From: Manis javanica | Lineage: Eukaryota > Chordata > Mammalia > Pholidota > Manidae | DNA length: 64,000 nt | Assembly (NCBI RefSeq): GCF_040802235.1 | Contig: NC_133158.1 | Span: forward strand, 43,156,001-43,220,000 | Direction: 5' to 3' | Shown here: in pieces, positions 11,992-46,500 of the stretch | Numbering within the stretch: position 1 is the stretch's first letter | Layout of the letters: the number at the start of each line of letters is the position of its first letter | The notes under the pieces: model-generated | Databases searched by the model: none | What the model was told of the DNA's origin: nothing | What the model saw: only the letters and a program-made list of their open reading frames with translations | Translations under genes and position numbers: made by a program

Positions 11992-14029
11992 CGGGCGCCG
12001 CTGCATGGGCCCTTGGACACTCTTACCCTGAACTGTTACCTCATCACCACTGTCTGTTACCTTCTGTCAGCGCATCATATTCCCCGTGGGATACGAGAAT
12101 GTCTTTTTGTATAATGGGGTTTTGTGCTGTGGGTGAGGCACAAGAGCTTCTCAGGGACCATTTGCCCATTGGATAGGGAGTGGCATGGCTTGCTTTGGAG
12201 TCTGAGAAAAGGAATCAGAATCTGAGGTCAGGGACTGTGGGCCCCCATTGGCTTGCCACATCTCAAACGAACCCAGTGGGGCCCAGGGCAGGAACAAATG
12301 CATGGATGCTAGTGTGTGGCGGTCACGGGTGGGAGTCAGTATCGAGGAGACTGACCCCATCTGTTCCGCTCTGGTGGTTTTCAAAATAAGCCTGCAGTGG
12401 ATGTATTCGGGGATCTTCAGGGGAAAGACAAGTTAAGGAGAGACTATTGTCGTTTGGAAGTAGTTTCATCATGTCACAGGGTGCAGAGAGGATCCTGCGG
12501 CACTATCCCATTGAGCAGTGGCTGGGCAGGTGACTTGGGTGACTCAGTTCTCTAAAAGGATGACCTGGAGTGGCCGAAACAGCTGTGTGTGTTGTGTGAC
12601 TCACGGATGGTATTGTCAGTGCCAGGGAGGGAGCTGGCCGGGACCCGGAGGGGGAAGGAGCTTTGTCCCATGTTTGTTCTTTTGTCACTTAAAGGAAAAG
12701 TGTCTTATTATGGTTGGCATTCTGGAATCAAGAGCAACCGCCTGTGTCCTTTCAGTGACAGGAAGGAACGTCTGAGAAACAGTGCCTCTCACTATCCAGG
12801 CCGTCTAGCTCCTTCTGGGAGCCAGTTGATGCAATTTATTGTCTTGTGTGGGGATGGGATCGCCTGTTCTGAAATGGAACCAGACCAGATGTGCCGTCCT
12901 CGTCTTTCTGGACAGTAGCGTGTCCCCTTTCAGACCCAGTGCCAGAGGGAGACGTTTTCCCCTCCTTTCTTTTCGGCCAGAGAAAACTACAGGCAGCATG
13001 ACACTTGTCTTCTGTTCCAAAGTCTGCGGCGGCTCATCTGGGCGCACTGGGTGTTTCTGGTTCTAAGGTTTTGTGGGGCGTGGGATGGCTGGGTGAGATA
13101 GGATCATCCCATGGTTCCGTCTGGGGCCTGTGGCTTTGCTGGACAATCCCCAGCCCAACTCCCTGTGCTCCTTGCTTCTCTGGCTTCTTGGTCTCTCTCT
13201 GTTAGGGATCTTGGATGAATAGGAAGTGTGGATTTTGAGCATGGATTGATCATTCCTTTCAGAGGGCTCTTAAACTGGGAAAGCAGCCAGGGGGATTGAA
13301 TTTTCATTTCCTGAAACTTCAACCAAACTGGGAACTGGTGAGAGCTGGGAGGCTGGCGCAGGAGAGCCAGTGGGTGAAGTTCTTGGAAGGCGCCTTAGGA
13401 AGTGTGTTTCCCATTGATTCTAGAGGGGGGAGGATGCAGGGTTGTGATCACATCTCAGACCCCTCTCCTTACAGAGCAGGCTAGGAAAGGTTTGTTAATC
13501 TGCACCATTAAAGGCTGAAATGTTATACATATTCGAATGGGGACCCCTCCACCTGGATATTGGTCAGTTTTCTTTCCTCAGATCCAGAAAGGTACTGATT
13601 TTTTCCCCCAAACTTAAAAAAATCTCTACGCAACCAATATGAACTGGTTCTAACATTTTATCTTTACATGAAGAGTAAATAAATGATCTGGTGCATTTTA
13701 TTGTGACCTGTTCAGCGAGGTTCCCCAAGATTAAAAGCCATACTTATATTTTTAGTCATAACATGTTAATGTGGTTTATTTTTCTAGTTCAATGAGTCAA
13801 ATAATTTTGCTCTGGAGGTAGAAGGGTGGTGGTGGGTGGGGCTGGCTCTGCTGCCCTCGGTGCCCTAGGAGATTCGGAGCTGGGGGACTTCGCAAGGATA
13901 TTTGGGAAGCTAAAGATCGGTCCCCTCCCCCTGTGGCAGGCTGGTCAGCATTTATCAGCTTTATAAGCACATTTTTTTAAGATTTTAACGTGTGGAGCCT
14001 AGCCAGTGCGCCAGGCAGGAAGTGTCATC

Positions 14030-14175
14030 TTTAGTATCAAGTCATTTCAATGGCCCTGTACTGGGCTCTTGTTATCTCTGTTTGCAGATGAGGAATCTGA
14101 GACTTGCCCCAGGTCACAGCTAGTGAGTGGCTGAGTGGCGATCTGGGTCCCAGAGGCCAGGGGCTTAAACACCTG
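14030..14175 (+). repeat. MIR-like SINE fragment
   Basis: 'cagatgaggaatctgagact' followed by 'ccaggtcacagctagtgagt' is a typical MIR core. It lies about 1.1 kb before exon 2. Confidence 0.5.
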
Positions 14176-15275
14176 CGCCCTGCTGCTTACAACCATTTGT
14201 CCTTTGCTGTGTGCCAGGCACTTTCCAGATGAAACCTACGCACGCCTGATCTGGCCCACTCCGCAGCCCAGGGCTTGCCCACCGGGAGCACGGCCTGGTG
14301 GGTGGATGTCGGAGGCCATGTCTCGCAGTATTTTGTGGTCACTTCAAGATAGGAGGGAGGGGTGGAGAAAAGTCCTGCATTTGCTCATGGGAGGGAGAGG
14401 GCTCAGAATGGGGCTCCACTCTAGGGCCCACCATGCTGACAGTCTTTCTGGACGTTACCGTCAGCTGTTGACAGATGCCCACAAACAAGACGACCCAGAG
14501 CTGCCTTTTCGCCTTTTCACTACCACTGACCTGAGAAACTGCCAAAATGATTAGTTCAGAATTTTTTCTGTTCTGGATTTGGGGCAGTAAGTGGAGTAGG
14601 GCTGCATCTGGATGTATTTTCTGGAATTTTTTCATATACGTGTTTATTGAGAATTGGGAGATCCCACATGGCTTACCTAAGAGGTCAGACATGGCCTCTA
14701 TCTGGTACTAAGCTATAGACCACCTGCTCCACAGAGGCGGCAGGGGTGAGTGGGGGCGTGAGTGCCCCATGGGCCTGCTGTCTGCCTGGGCACTGCGAGG
14801 TGTCTGGTGCACCCTCTCATTCAAGTGCCAGCTGGACTAGACAGTGCTGATTCTACGCCCATTTCTGTACGAGATTCGGAAGTTCCGTGACTGGCCCAGT
14901 GGCACCTCAGTGCAGTGGCCCTGTCAGTAGTGCCCCAGGCTTTTACCATTCCTGAACCTGCTGAGCTGGATGGGTCTATGTCACCTTGTGCCTGTTTCTA
15001 GACCCTGGGCTCTCTGTTTGGTAGCAGTAACATAGGGGACCGTCCCTGTGGAAGCCATGTAAGAGCAGCCAGCCCCCCTCAGGTACCAGCAGTGCCAAGC
15101 TCCTGGTGCGAGTAGTCATGGGGAAGAGGCTGGAAGCCTAGGCCAGCAGGCAAAGCTTCTGTTTGCTCTGGAGAGAGGGAACTCTTGCCTAGAAAGTCTT
15201 CGAGTTCTTTTTCAGTGTGTCTTCTAAAAACTAACCAGTTTGGAAATGTTGCAGTCTTGCCGTTCTTTCTTCTAG

Positions 15276-15331
15276 GTCATCTGAGCATTCCAAATACCTA
15301 CCCATTACCTGATGCCGCTGATAAAATCGAG

Positions 15332-15346
<15 letters not shown>
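15276..15346 (+). CDS. TMPRSS2: TMPRSS2 exon 2 with start codon
   Basis: The exon is bounded by a TTCTAG acceptor and a GTAAGT donor. Fifty-six leader bases precede ATG at 15332-15334, and the coding part encodes Met-Ala-Leu-Asn-Pro, matching the start of human TMPRSS2 apart from Ser5 to Pro. The leader bases of the exon are themselves open in the same frame, as in the human longer isoform, so an alternative upstream start exon is possible. None could be identified in this window. Confidence 0.9.
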
Positions 15347-37302
<21,956 letters not shown>

Positions 37303-37413
37303 TCCGCACGGCTTTGGCTTTGACACCATATTCCACAAGAAAATGAAGGGGCTGATTTTTAATTCCCGGGGAATAATGTACTTTTAGGAATGATTCAACG
37401 GCCTTTCATTTTG

Positions 37414-37419
37414 ATTAAA
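37414..37419 (+). terminator. TMPRSS2: Proximal poly(A) signal (ATTAAA)
   Basis: ATTAAA about 112 bases after the stop codon, followed by a TG/T-rich stretch ('cttgcctgtctttgg') suitable as a downstream element. Use of this site is inferred. Confidence 0.5.
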
Positions 37420-38699
37420 TAGTGAACTTGCCTGTCTTTGGACTCTGCACAGTTCTGTGCTGGCCTTGGGCTCCCCCCAGGCTCATGCTCCTGCCCCTTG
37501 TTGGGAAGGGGTGACCAGGCCCGGCTGAGTGCAGCACCCAGGGCTGGTGCAGGGCAGATGGATGCCGTCTGCCCCTCGGGTCTTCCTTCTGTGCCCGTCC
37601 AGGGGCTGCTTTGGATGCACGTGGGGCTGGTGACTCTCAGCTGCTGGACAGCTTGAGATGGAAAGGGTGCTGAGGAGGGTGACCCCAGGACCTGTCTCTG
37701 CACAAGAGTTTTCGCTGATACTTTTTAGGGCCTTCTTTGCAGACCCAGATGATGGCCGCACATAAAGGCACCAGCCCTTCATGGGTGATGCAAAGGCATC
37801 AGAAACCCTTTTTTTTCTTGTGGGGCTGAGAATGCAGATGAATTCTGGAGAGCATGGCAAGCCGTTGCAAGTGTGTTCACCCCCGGGCACGGCTCGGGCA
37901 GGGGCCACCGCGTGTGGGGTGGGGCTCTGCCCAGGGAGCCCCACCGTCCTCCTGGCCTCCTTGAAGGTTGTGCACACCCCTGTGGTCCTCCTGGAAGCAG
38001 CCACATGGAGTGCCTGGGGCCTGCTGATCATGTGGAAATTGAGGCCACCCGGGGAAATCAGGGATGTGCAATCCCAGATGCACCATTTCCATGCAATGTC
38101 TCTGCATGTCACTACCTCAGTGCTCACAGAATCTTGGCTGTGGTGCCGCCGAGTGGTTACTCCATCAGGCTCTTTGCAGCTGTCATCCTTGCCAAATGTG
38201 AGCGGTGGCTGACTTGAACTACTTTCACAAAGTGACTGGCTCCTAACTGAATGTGTTGCACATGAGTGAGCTGAAGAATGGCTCCCATGCTTCAGATGAA
38301 GAAGAGAAAGGTGTATTTTGGACCCCCCATGGCCCCTTCCAGCCCTTAGGCTTCCCTGGAGGAGGGATCAGGCTGTGTTGCCAAGCGAGGTGTAAATGCT
38401 CTCGCCCTGAGAACTGCCTTCCCGAGGTCCTGCCTCCTCTCAAGCACACTGGTTTCTAAGAATGAGACACCGATTGGCTGCTAGGACTGACCCCAGTGGG
38501 GAAGGTGGTGCATCCCATTCATGTGCCTTGGTGACAGCATTCCCCAGGGCCTTCCGGACATGTGGCACTGAGATGCCTGCTCTCCAACTCAGATTTTAGA
38601 AAGCACTGGCATGGCGAGAACATGTTCCTGCTTCAGTGTGTCTTCTTATTTATGTGACCACTTTTTGTCTTGTTTTATATCTTTTCACAATATTATGCC

Positions 38700-38705
38700 A
38701 ATAAA
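38700..38705 (+). terminator. TMPRSS2: Distal poly(A) signal (AATAAA)
   Basis: A canonical AATAAA about 1.4 kb after the stop codon, followed within 40 bases by 'gtgagtctttgggatgctgt', a GT/T-rich downstream element. This is the likely end of the long TMPRSS2 transcript. Confidence 0.75.
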
Positions 38706-38722
38706 TTATACATTTTTCCAAG

Positions 38723-41700
38723 TACCAGTGAGTCTTTGGGATGCTGTCTGGTGAGCAGAACAAATCTGCTCTTCCTTGGAGGGTCATGCAATCGGTGCAG
38801 TGGCTGCAGGGCTGGTGGCCGAAGGGGAGGGTCCGAGAATGGAGGTGTGGTGCGGTGGCAGGGGCGGATGTGGTCTGGCTGGTCCCATCAGCTCCACCAT
38901 CTGTCCTGTTGCAGATGACCCCTGATGGCTTCTGAAGGGGCATTGCGTGTGGCCCCCACTTTTCCTAGATTCAGACCCGAGACCCAGCTCTCTTCTGGAC
39001 CTCTGCCCAGCGTCCCACACGTCCTCAGATCCAGCGTGTGCAGAGCTGAGTCCAGTGCCTTCCCTCCCAAGGCTGCCTCCCTTGGAGGCCGATAGTGATG
39101 GGGGCAGAGCTGCCTCCTCAACCAGCGTGTGCCCAACACCCTAGGGTTGTGACTGTGGGGGAAGGGAAACATGGGGCAAGTTTGTTCCCTGCCCAAAAAT
39201 AGAAACCCACTCTATTTCTTGCATTCTCTCAATCCCGTAGGTCTTACATACATGACAGGTGATTGTCTTCATTCTGTCAAGATGTCTTAAAGTTTGGGAA
39301 AAAGCTGTAGTAAAAAAGCATACAGTTTTATTAGACAATGTCCTTACATACAGTTGATTCTCATTCATGATAATTGTTCTACAATCGTCATAAACACTGA
39401 TTCAGCGAATATGGAATCATTGCTCCGGTGGGACAAGCACAGTCAGGTGCCTGTGAGCCTCTGGTCTTTGTCAACAGACCAACATACCACTTTGTTTTGT
39501 ATGTATATATTTACTTCATGAAATGTATATAGTTGGGTCATTAACACTGGACTCAGGGCCAGCAGCACGGTAGCTGATCTCACCTGCCTAGTGGGCGTGT
39601 TTTCTCTGTGGCACATCACAGCCTTCTTGTGCTTAGGACACTCGATGGCACTTTCTGCCATGCTTGGGCCATTTTAAACAGCCAAATCACCCAAAAGTAC
39701 AGAAGTGCTGAAAACATGGCACTAAATGGGGCATGAAAACCGCTTGTTTACAGTCTAAGCTGAAACAAAAAGGCAACACTGGCGATCCGTGTGGCGGACA
39801 CTAAAATTTACTGCTCCTGAGCACGTGTGCACAGAAGTGCCACTGACACCGATTTAGGAGTCAAATTTTAGCAGGCAGATTGACAAATAAAGGATCCACA
39901 AATAATGACCATTGGCTGTACCTAAAATACCCACATGGGCGAGGCAGTTGACAATTGCAGTTATATTTTTCATGTTGGGGTCACCTTGTGAAAGGTTTTA
40001 CTTCTGAATGAGACTGATTTCACTTCAAAGGTCTAGCCAGAATGCTGAAGCTAAGGAAACAATGGTATTTTCATGTTAAAAGCTTTATAAAAGACTTAAG
40101 TTCATTTGCTCAGTATAAATGAACCCCAAATACTAATTAAAGTGGAAACAGAAGTATTAGTAAAATTGCATAATTTGTGTTGATCGTTTTGTTGCTTCCT
40201 GCTGCTGGGTCAGTAAGTGAATTTCCAGGGTAGGAACGGTTGCCCCCCTTGATTCACTTCGCTGAGTTGTTAGGGGTCCTGCCTTGAACTCAGCTCCCCG
40301 CTGTGTCCCTGGCTCTTTCTGTCACCCAAGGCTCACCTGACTCTGCTCCAACTCGGAGCCTTTTTCCCTTCTGACCAAGGCTTTCCCCTGGAGCCTGACG
40401 TCGTAAAGAGCCACACAGACTCCTGGTTGGAGTGAAATCCCACCACTGGAGCCCTTGGCTGCTTGGGACACAGAGCATGACGTAGGACGTGGCACATGCC
40501 GGAGTTCATTCCCCCAGTGTTTGAAGAAAAGTGCTGGAATTAATGCTACATTTTAAAAAGCCACGAATGTACTGGCTACCGCATTTGAAATGAATGAGCC
40601 CTGAAAATACCAGTGTTTGAGCCATCCACTTGCTAGATACTTACTGTAACTAAGGAGGCTGATCTTATAACCACCTGAATCCCACTGAGCTGCTTGGATC
40701 TTTTTTCCCTGGGAGGAAAATGAAGTGAGATCTGACCAGCGGGAAGCCAAGGCCGTGTCCCTTCGGCTGCTTTTACTGCTGCCTGGTGGAAGACTTGCTG
40801 CTCAGCCTGGGTTCCTCTCCTCTGAAGCAAAAGCTACGTTCGGGACGCTCTTCTGGCTGATTGACTGCTTTCGCTTTCGCTATTGCTACAGAAGGACAGT
40901 AATAAAGGCAGCTGGGCCACAGCATCTTAGAAGATGGTCACAAATCCAGAAGCCATTGAACAAGTGCCTGGCCTCTCCCAAGGCGCATGCCCAGCCCCTG
41001 CAGCATGCCGACCCCTTGTCCGGAAAACGAGCCTCTCTTTTTCAGTCAGTTCAATTCTACCTGGCTCCCCCTCCTTGCTCTGCTCCAACTCAGCCCCAGG
41101 CTTGCCGAGACGGAGGGTCCATGAGGGGGCATCATTGATATTCCAGCATATTCTGCACAGATAGATGGACCTTCAAGCCTGTGCTGCAGAGCATGTGGCA
41201 GAATCTGAAGATGCAGGCTCTGACTCTGGCACTGCCCCTCATGGGTGGGTGAGCAGAGGAGGGCAGCTCAGCCCCTTGCCAGAGCCCAGCCACTCTCACA
41301 GAGCTGTCTCTTCCTGACTCCTGGACACTTGGGGGAGGCCTAGTACACTTGGCTAGCCAGGACAGACCTGGAGGATACCTGGACACCTGCTCTTTTTGGC
41401 CAAAATGAAAGTGATGGTGAGCACATAAGACCCCAGCAGGTTTACCCTGGGGTAAATTCCCATTCTCTGGAGCATGTGCTACCAGTTTTCTTCCTTCACC
41501 ATCTAATTACCAGGAAAACTGTGTAACAACAGCAAAGAAGACCCTTGGCCACAGTGACACCTGTTTCTGGCCTGGGCAGTGTTCCTGCCGGCGGGTGGCA
41601 GGTGCCTGGTCCTGCAGAAGTCACTCAGGCCAGCCACGAGGGGGCGCCGGCTTCCATGGCTCGCCAGCACGCAGGTGAGCAGCGGGCCTGCATCTGCCGC

Positions 41701-42899
41701 AGGGCCCTCCCCTAGAGCTGGCTTAGGAAGGCATGCCTCCCCTTAGGCTTACAGAGTGTGTGCAGGTTGCTGCAGTGTTTCCTTTAAACAGGAGTGAACT
41801 GGTGGTCTGAAGTCAACCTGCAGGTGTACAGTTGGCAATTGGGTGCTGTCCACAGCAGGCGTTGGTTTGAACTTGCTGAATGCCCATTGTTCCCCTGGCA
41901 TTCTCTCCTCTTGTAAATAAATCCTCACATTGTCCCAAAGCATTGGGGATCATAGAGTCCCAAGTGTCAGAAGGGACCTGGGTAAGGGGGAGGCTGGAAG
42001 GGGCCAGTGTCTCTAGTCCACCTCCCCCCTCATCCTGTACGCGGTCGTCCAGTGTGGTCAGCAGCCTGGGGGCACATAGCTCCTGCAGCGCGCGGGCACC
42101 TTAGCAGATGTCTTCCTGGAGAGCATGCTCACGGGGCTCCCTGCGGACTCCTGTCCTCCAGGCTTGGGCATTGTGATCCCTCAACGCCTCCCTTCAAGGA
42201 CAAGGTCCTCTCTGCTCCTGAGCTGGCCATGGCCAGGGGCCTGCGAGGGTTCCCCACCCCTGGCTAGGCCACAGAGAACAGTGGGGACAGCAGTGCCATC
42301 CTGAGAGAGCAGGAATCCACGGTTAACATTCTACCTTCTCTGCTGCCCTGACCTCCATCTAGCCAGAGGACCTGCCTGCAAATCCTGCCGGGAAACCGCT
42401 CCTGACGTGGCTTTTTATCTTTTCATCTGCATGTCAGGTACCTAGTGATTGAGCAAGTTGCACATTGGTCAGTGCAATTATAAATAATGCCGTGTGTTTC
42501 ACACTTTCATTTCCTTTTGTTTGGGAAATGGCTGACTACGTCTACCTGACATTCCTCACCTCACATACTTTAAATTCTTTTTCTTGTGACAAGAACTTTT
42601 AAGATCTATTGTCTCAGCAACTTTCAACTATACAATACAGTGTGGGAAACCTAGTCATCTTATAACTGGAAGCCTGTACCTTTTGCTGCCCCTCCTCCCA
42701 TTTCCTTTCTGCTCCTTTTCTTTAACTTTATTCCCCATTTCCTTCAGTCTCTTATAAATAACCAGACCGTGTTCTGCTCAGCTCATGCCTTCTACCTGGC
42801 TCAGCCATGGAGGGCAGGTTTGTGCCTGATCGTTTGTGCTGCTGGGTTTATACCTGCTGTCATTTTCAGGCTTCTCCCCAAAATAAAAGAGTGTCAGAG
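38723..42899. other. Intergenic gap between TMPRSS2 and MX1
   Basis: About 4.2 kb separates the two convergent 3' ends. It contains a Tigger-like element (39350-39917) and, near 42490-42720, a stretch resembling an antisense L1 piece ('aacttttaagatctattgtc', 'tatacaatacagt'). No exon or structured RNA was recognised. Confidence 0.65.
39350..39917 (-). mobile_element. Tigger-like (pogo) DNA transposon remnant
   Basis: The left end reads 'cagttgattctcattcatga' and the right end 'ggatccacaaataatgacc'. These are complementary in pattern, as expected for the inverted ends of this family. On the - strand an internal stretch reads 'cctaagcacaagaaggctgt' then 'gatgtgccacagagaaaaca', matching the start of the transposase gene as I recall it. 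The reading frame is short (39443-39661) and most of the transposase is missing, so the copy is internally deleted and inactive. Confidence 0.55.
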
Positions 42900-43346
42900 A
42901 AATGTCTGGTAGAAACAAGTTTATTACAAATCCATGAAATATGACTTGTATGAACATTCACATATGTGGCACTAATGTTCCTACAACATGGGGTGCAGGA
43001 AAAGATGTCAAAAAAGCCAGAAAAGTAACCCTTCGTTGATGCTTCCATGCCTCCTTCTCTGATGAAGAGAAGGACAGAGCTGGGGGTGCAGGAATGGTCC
43101 TGAAGGTGGTAAATCGTTTTTCCTAACAGGGAAGATGGCATCGCTCTTCCGACTTAAGTCATACTCTTAATTGTAATCTAAGTCAGCTTCTTACTAAGTC
43201 CTTAGTCATTAATGCACAGCACAGATGGTGTCTCTAAAGTATGACTACTAGCCAACCATGTGAGTAGCTATTAGTGAGAGAATCAGGCTCCACTCCCTGG
43301 AGATGCGCAGTGTGCTGTGGAGACTTGGGCTGGGACATGAGCCCAG
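42900..43346 (-). other. MX1: MX1 3'UTR
   Basis: The span from the stop codon to just past the AATAAA is about 440 bases. No repeat was recognised in it. The cleavage position is inferred from the signal. Confidence 0.65.
42920..42925 (-). terminator. MX1: MX1 poly(A) signal
   Basis: TTTATT on the + strand reads AATAAA on the - strand, 421 bases after the MX1 stop codon. A GT/T-rich segment follows on the - strand. This defines a short 3'UTR. Confidence 0.75.
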
Positions 43347-43577
43347 TTAACCGGGGAACTTGGCTAAGCGACGCCGAGCCTTGGCCAGCCGCGCGAGCCG
43401 CTCCTTGAGGAACTTCCTCTTGTCGCTGGTGTCACTGCGCTCCTTCAGGAGCCATGCGTAGGTGTCCTTGTCCTGGAGCAGCAGCAGCATGTTCTTCTGC
43501 AGCTGCTGGCCATATGTCTGGAGGACGAAGAACTGGATGATCAAAGGGATGTGGCTGGAGATGCGGTTGCTGGCCTC
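43347..43577 (-). CDS. MX1: MX1 last coding exon (GED C-terminus)
   Basis: This exon carries 77 codons including TAA at 43349-43347. It encodes the end of the stalk and the GTPase effector region, with [30 protein letters not shown] and the final KFPG. Its acceptor is TTCCAG. The C-terminus is strongly basic ([12 protein letters not shown]). Confidence 0.95.
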   Translation of the reverse strand, partial: EASNRISSHIPLIIQFFVLQTYGQQLQKNMLLLLQDKDTYAWLLKERSDTSDKRKFLKERLARLAKARRRLAKFPG

Positions 43578-46500
43578 CTGGAAGGAAGGGACAGTTCACA
43601 GAGTGTGGAGGGGACTCTGGCCTCACTGGGAGGGACCCACACCTGGCAGATGCAAGGTCCCCTGCCCGGGTGTCAGACACATCCATGTCCTCTGTGCTGG
43701 AGGCAGGGAGGAGCCCCGCCTGGTGCAGAGACTTCCCTGAGGAAGAAGGAATTCAGCCTGCCTTTCCTGAGGCCATTCCGCGGGATTCTGGACCTGCCCA
43801 GCTGGCCCCCGCAGCTGCACCAACTCCTTGAAATAAATGTCTTTATATGCATGCATCCCGTAGGTTCCGTTTCCCTGGTACACCAGGAATCTTACCACTG
43901 GCAATGTACCTTCCAGATAGATGATGTGTGAGCAAGGCTATTCTCTACACCGTCCCTGGATGGGCTGAGGATGGGAAGCAAAGTACGGCTGATCACAGGG
44001 GCTGGGCTCAGCACACTGAGTGCATGAAACAGGACTCTCAGTGCCAGTGAAGTGCGGTGGCAGCCCTGCTCTGGACTAAAGCAGAACTCAAGTGGGACAG
44101 TCCAAGGGCCCCTCAGAGAGGCCAGGTGCAGAAGAGTACTGTACTCATCTGACCTATGTGTGCAATTACATGTGTGTTGGTAAGCTTTCCCTCAGAGTTC
44201 AAGCAACTAGAAAAGGACTCATTCTGGGAAGGGAACTGCATTTTGAGAGAGAGTGTGTGTGTGTGTGTGCATGTGTACATGTGCTATGTACTCTAGAAAG
44301 CCCCAAGAGGTGGGCGAGTGGTCAGGCAGGCAGTGAGCCCGCTTGCAGAGAAGCCCAGAGCCCTGGGGCTGGCGTGGCTTGCCCTGCAGTGGCTCCCCTC
44401 CCATGTGAGCACGCCCCAGGGTCTGCGGGAGATGGGGCCAACCCTTAGTTTACAGCCCTGTGGCTCAAAGGGCGGCCTCCGTCCAGTAGCATGGGCATCC
44501 CCTGCGAGCCATGAGAAAGGCAGACCCGTGGCCCACCTCAGACCCGTGGCCCAGACCTGCATCTCACCAGAGAGCTGTGTGTGTGGGGTTTGAGAAGCTC
44601 TGCCTTAGCCTCAAACAGTGGAGCGAAGGGGTATCTGATGGGCCAAGAGATTCTTATTTGCCTCCCAAGAGGCTATGTGTTGTGCTCTGAGTTGTGCGTC
44701 TGGCCCCAGGGTGACGTGAATTGCCGTTTTCACATTATTTGAGTTGTACAGCAGCCATCAAAGCAAGGGTCCGTGAGCCACGCCGACTGGGCGGGCTGCC
44801 ATCGCATCCCACACCGAGCCAAGGGATCTACCCACCCCGTCCTACTGAATATTCACAAGAACCCTAGGAGGAGATACCACCTTATGGAGAAGACAGCCAA
44901 GGCTCAGAGAGGTTAGGTAACTTGGCCAGGGTCCCACAGCTGGTCAAAATTAGATGTGAGTGGCTCTAAGCCACAACCTCCTCTCGCCTGTCTGAATTTT
45001 GTTGCATCAACAGAGGCTTATATGGGCTGAAGTGCGGTGCTGGCTGATGGTGCCCGGTGGACAGTACCAAAGAGGGGCTTTCAGAAGGGACGGGAAGGAC
45101 GCAGCCCACCTTTCCGGGTTGCCTGCAGGCTCACCTGGTGGTAGGCTACCAGGTGCTGAAAGATCTCCGCCATGGACGAGTCTTCCGGAGGCGCACTGCC
45201 GAAGAAGGCCAGGCTGCTCGTTTTCTTGTTCTTCTTTTCGTCCTCTGTGTCCTTCTCTCTGACCTTCTGCAATGAGCTCTGATAGACTTTGTCCTGGCAG
45301 TAGACAATCTGCTCCATTTGGAAGTGAAGTCGGATCGACCTCTCGGCTTCTTTCTCCTGTTCTAACCTAATCTCTTCAATTTTGGACTACGGCAAAAGAA
45401 AAACAACCAAATTTCCCTCAAGGAAGTACCCTGGGCCACAGGAACACAGGCCCTCCTCACAGAGTCAGAAACAGCAGGTCCAGTGTCATCACCGGTAATG
45501 ACATTATTAGTAAGCTTCACAAACGCACTAGACTATTTGCATCTCTAAACACACAATAAAGTTGAAATGATCTTAATCCAAGATGTCTCTTTTCTAGTGT
45601 CAGGCTTATACTAAGAAAATAGTAACATCTGGTTAGTTTTACCTTGGAAGTTCTGAAGAGGTTGAAAAATTCATCAAAATTCTTTTTTGAAACATCTGTG
45701 AAGGCAAGCCGGACCATATCTGATGAAAGAAAGACAGATGTCCAGAATTGGTAGATTCATTCATAAGCTTCATACTTTGCAAAAAAGAAGAGGATGAAGG
45801 GCCAAGAAACAAAGTTTCCCCCTCCTTCCCTCCATTCCTTCATCCGCTCCTCTTTCTCCCTGAAGGAAGAGGCATGCTTTTTGCTCAAGAACCCCTGGAA
45901 GAATTTTAAAACCTAAATGTCCCCTGGCATATTTGCTTGACATTTAAATTTTTTATCCTAAGTATAAGTAGTTGCAAAGAATGTAATTTCTGATAGGTCA
46001 TAAACATATAAACATTTTACAGTAAAGCATTCAATCACTCTTTTAAGCACATCAGTAGAATCTAACTGTCCACATTACTGGTTTGAAAACAAATACATGA
46101 ACAAGCTCTTCCTTAAATCAGAAAATCTGTTATCTCTTTTCATTTTTGAAACTCATATTTCCATTTGACTCCCCCATAGGATTTTATCCTAATATTAGGC
46201 ACATATTTTTATGCTTGAAAATCTTTTATTCTTTATATTTTTCTGAAGCAGAAATAGACATATATATTTGTTTTCCAAATTTTTTTCCATGACTGTAACA
46301 GTCTAAGTCTTACAAATTTTCTTTGGGCGTCAATTAATACACAAATGATCAATGCAAGTACAGACTAGTCTATAATAATTAAGCATACAGGTAATTTTAT
46401 TAGCTATACATCTCTTCATGAGCTGTTATGAGACTGTGCCCCAACCTCTACTTGTTCACAGATCCATGGGGTATTATTCATTTTTGCTAGAACAAGACAG

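Larger units (their letters stand above)
7149..15275 (+). other. TMPRSS2: TMPRSS2 intron 1
   Basis: This is the largest intron of the gene, about 8.1 kb. It holds the downstream half of the CpG island (to about 8700), MIR-like fragments near 8995-9180, 11400-11530 and 14030-14175, a MER/hAT-like piece near 9640-9800, and two CT microsatellites (11687-11708 and 11927-11988). The large antisense open frames at its 5' end follow from GC richness. No additional exon could be supported. Confidence 0.7.
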
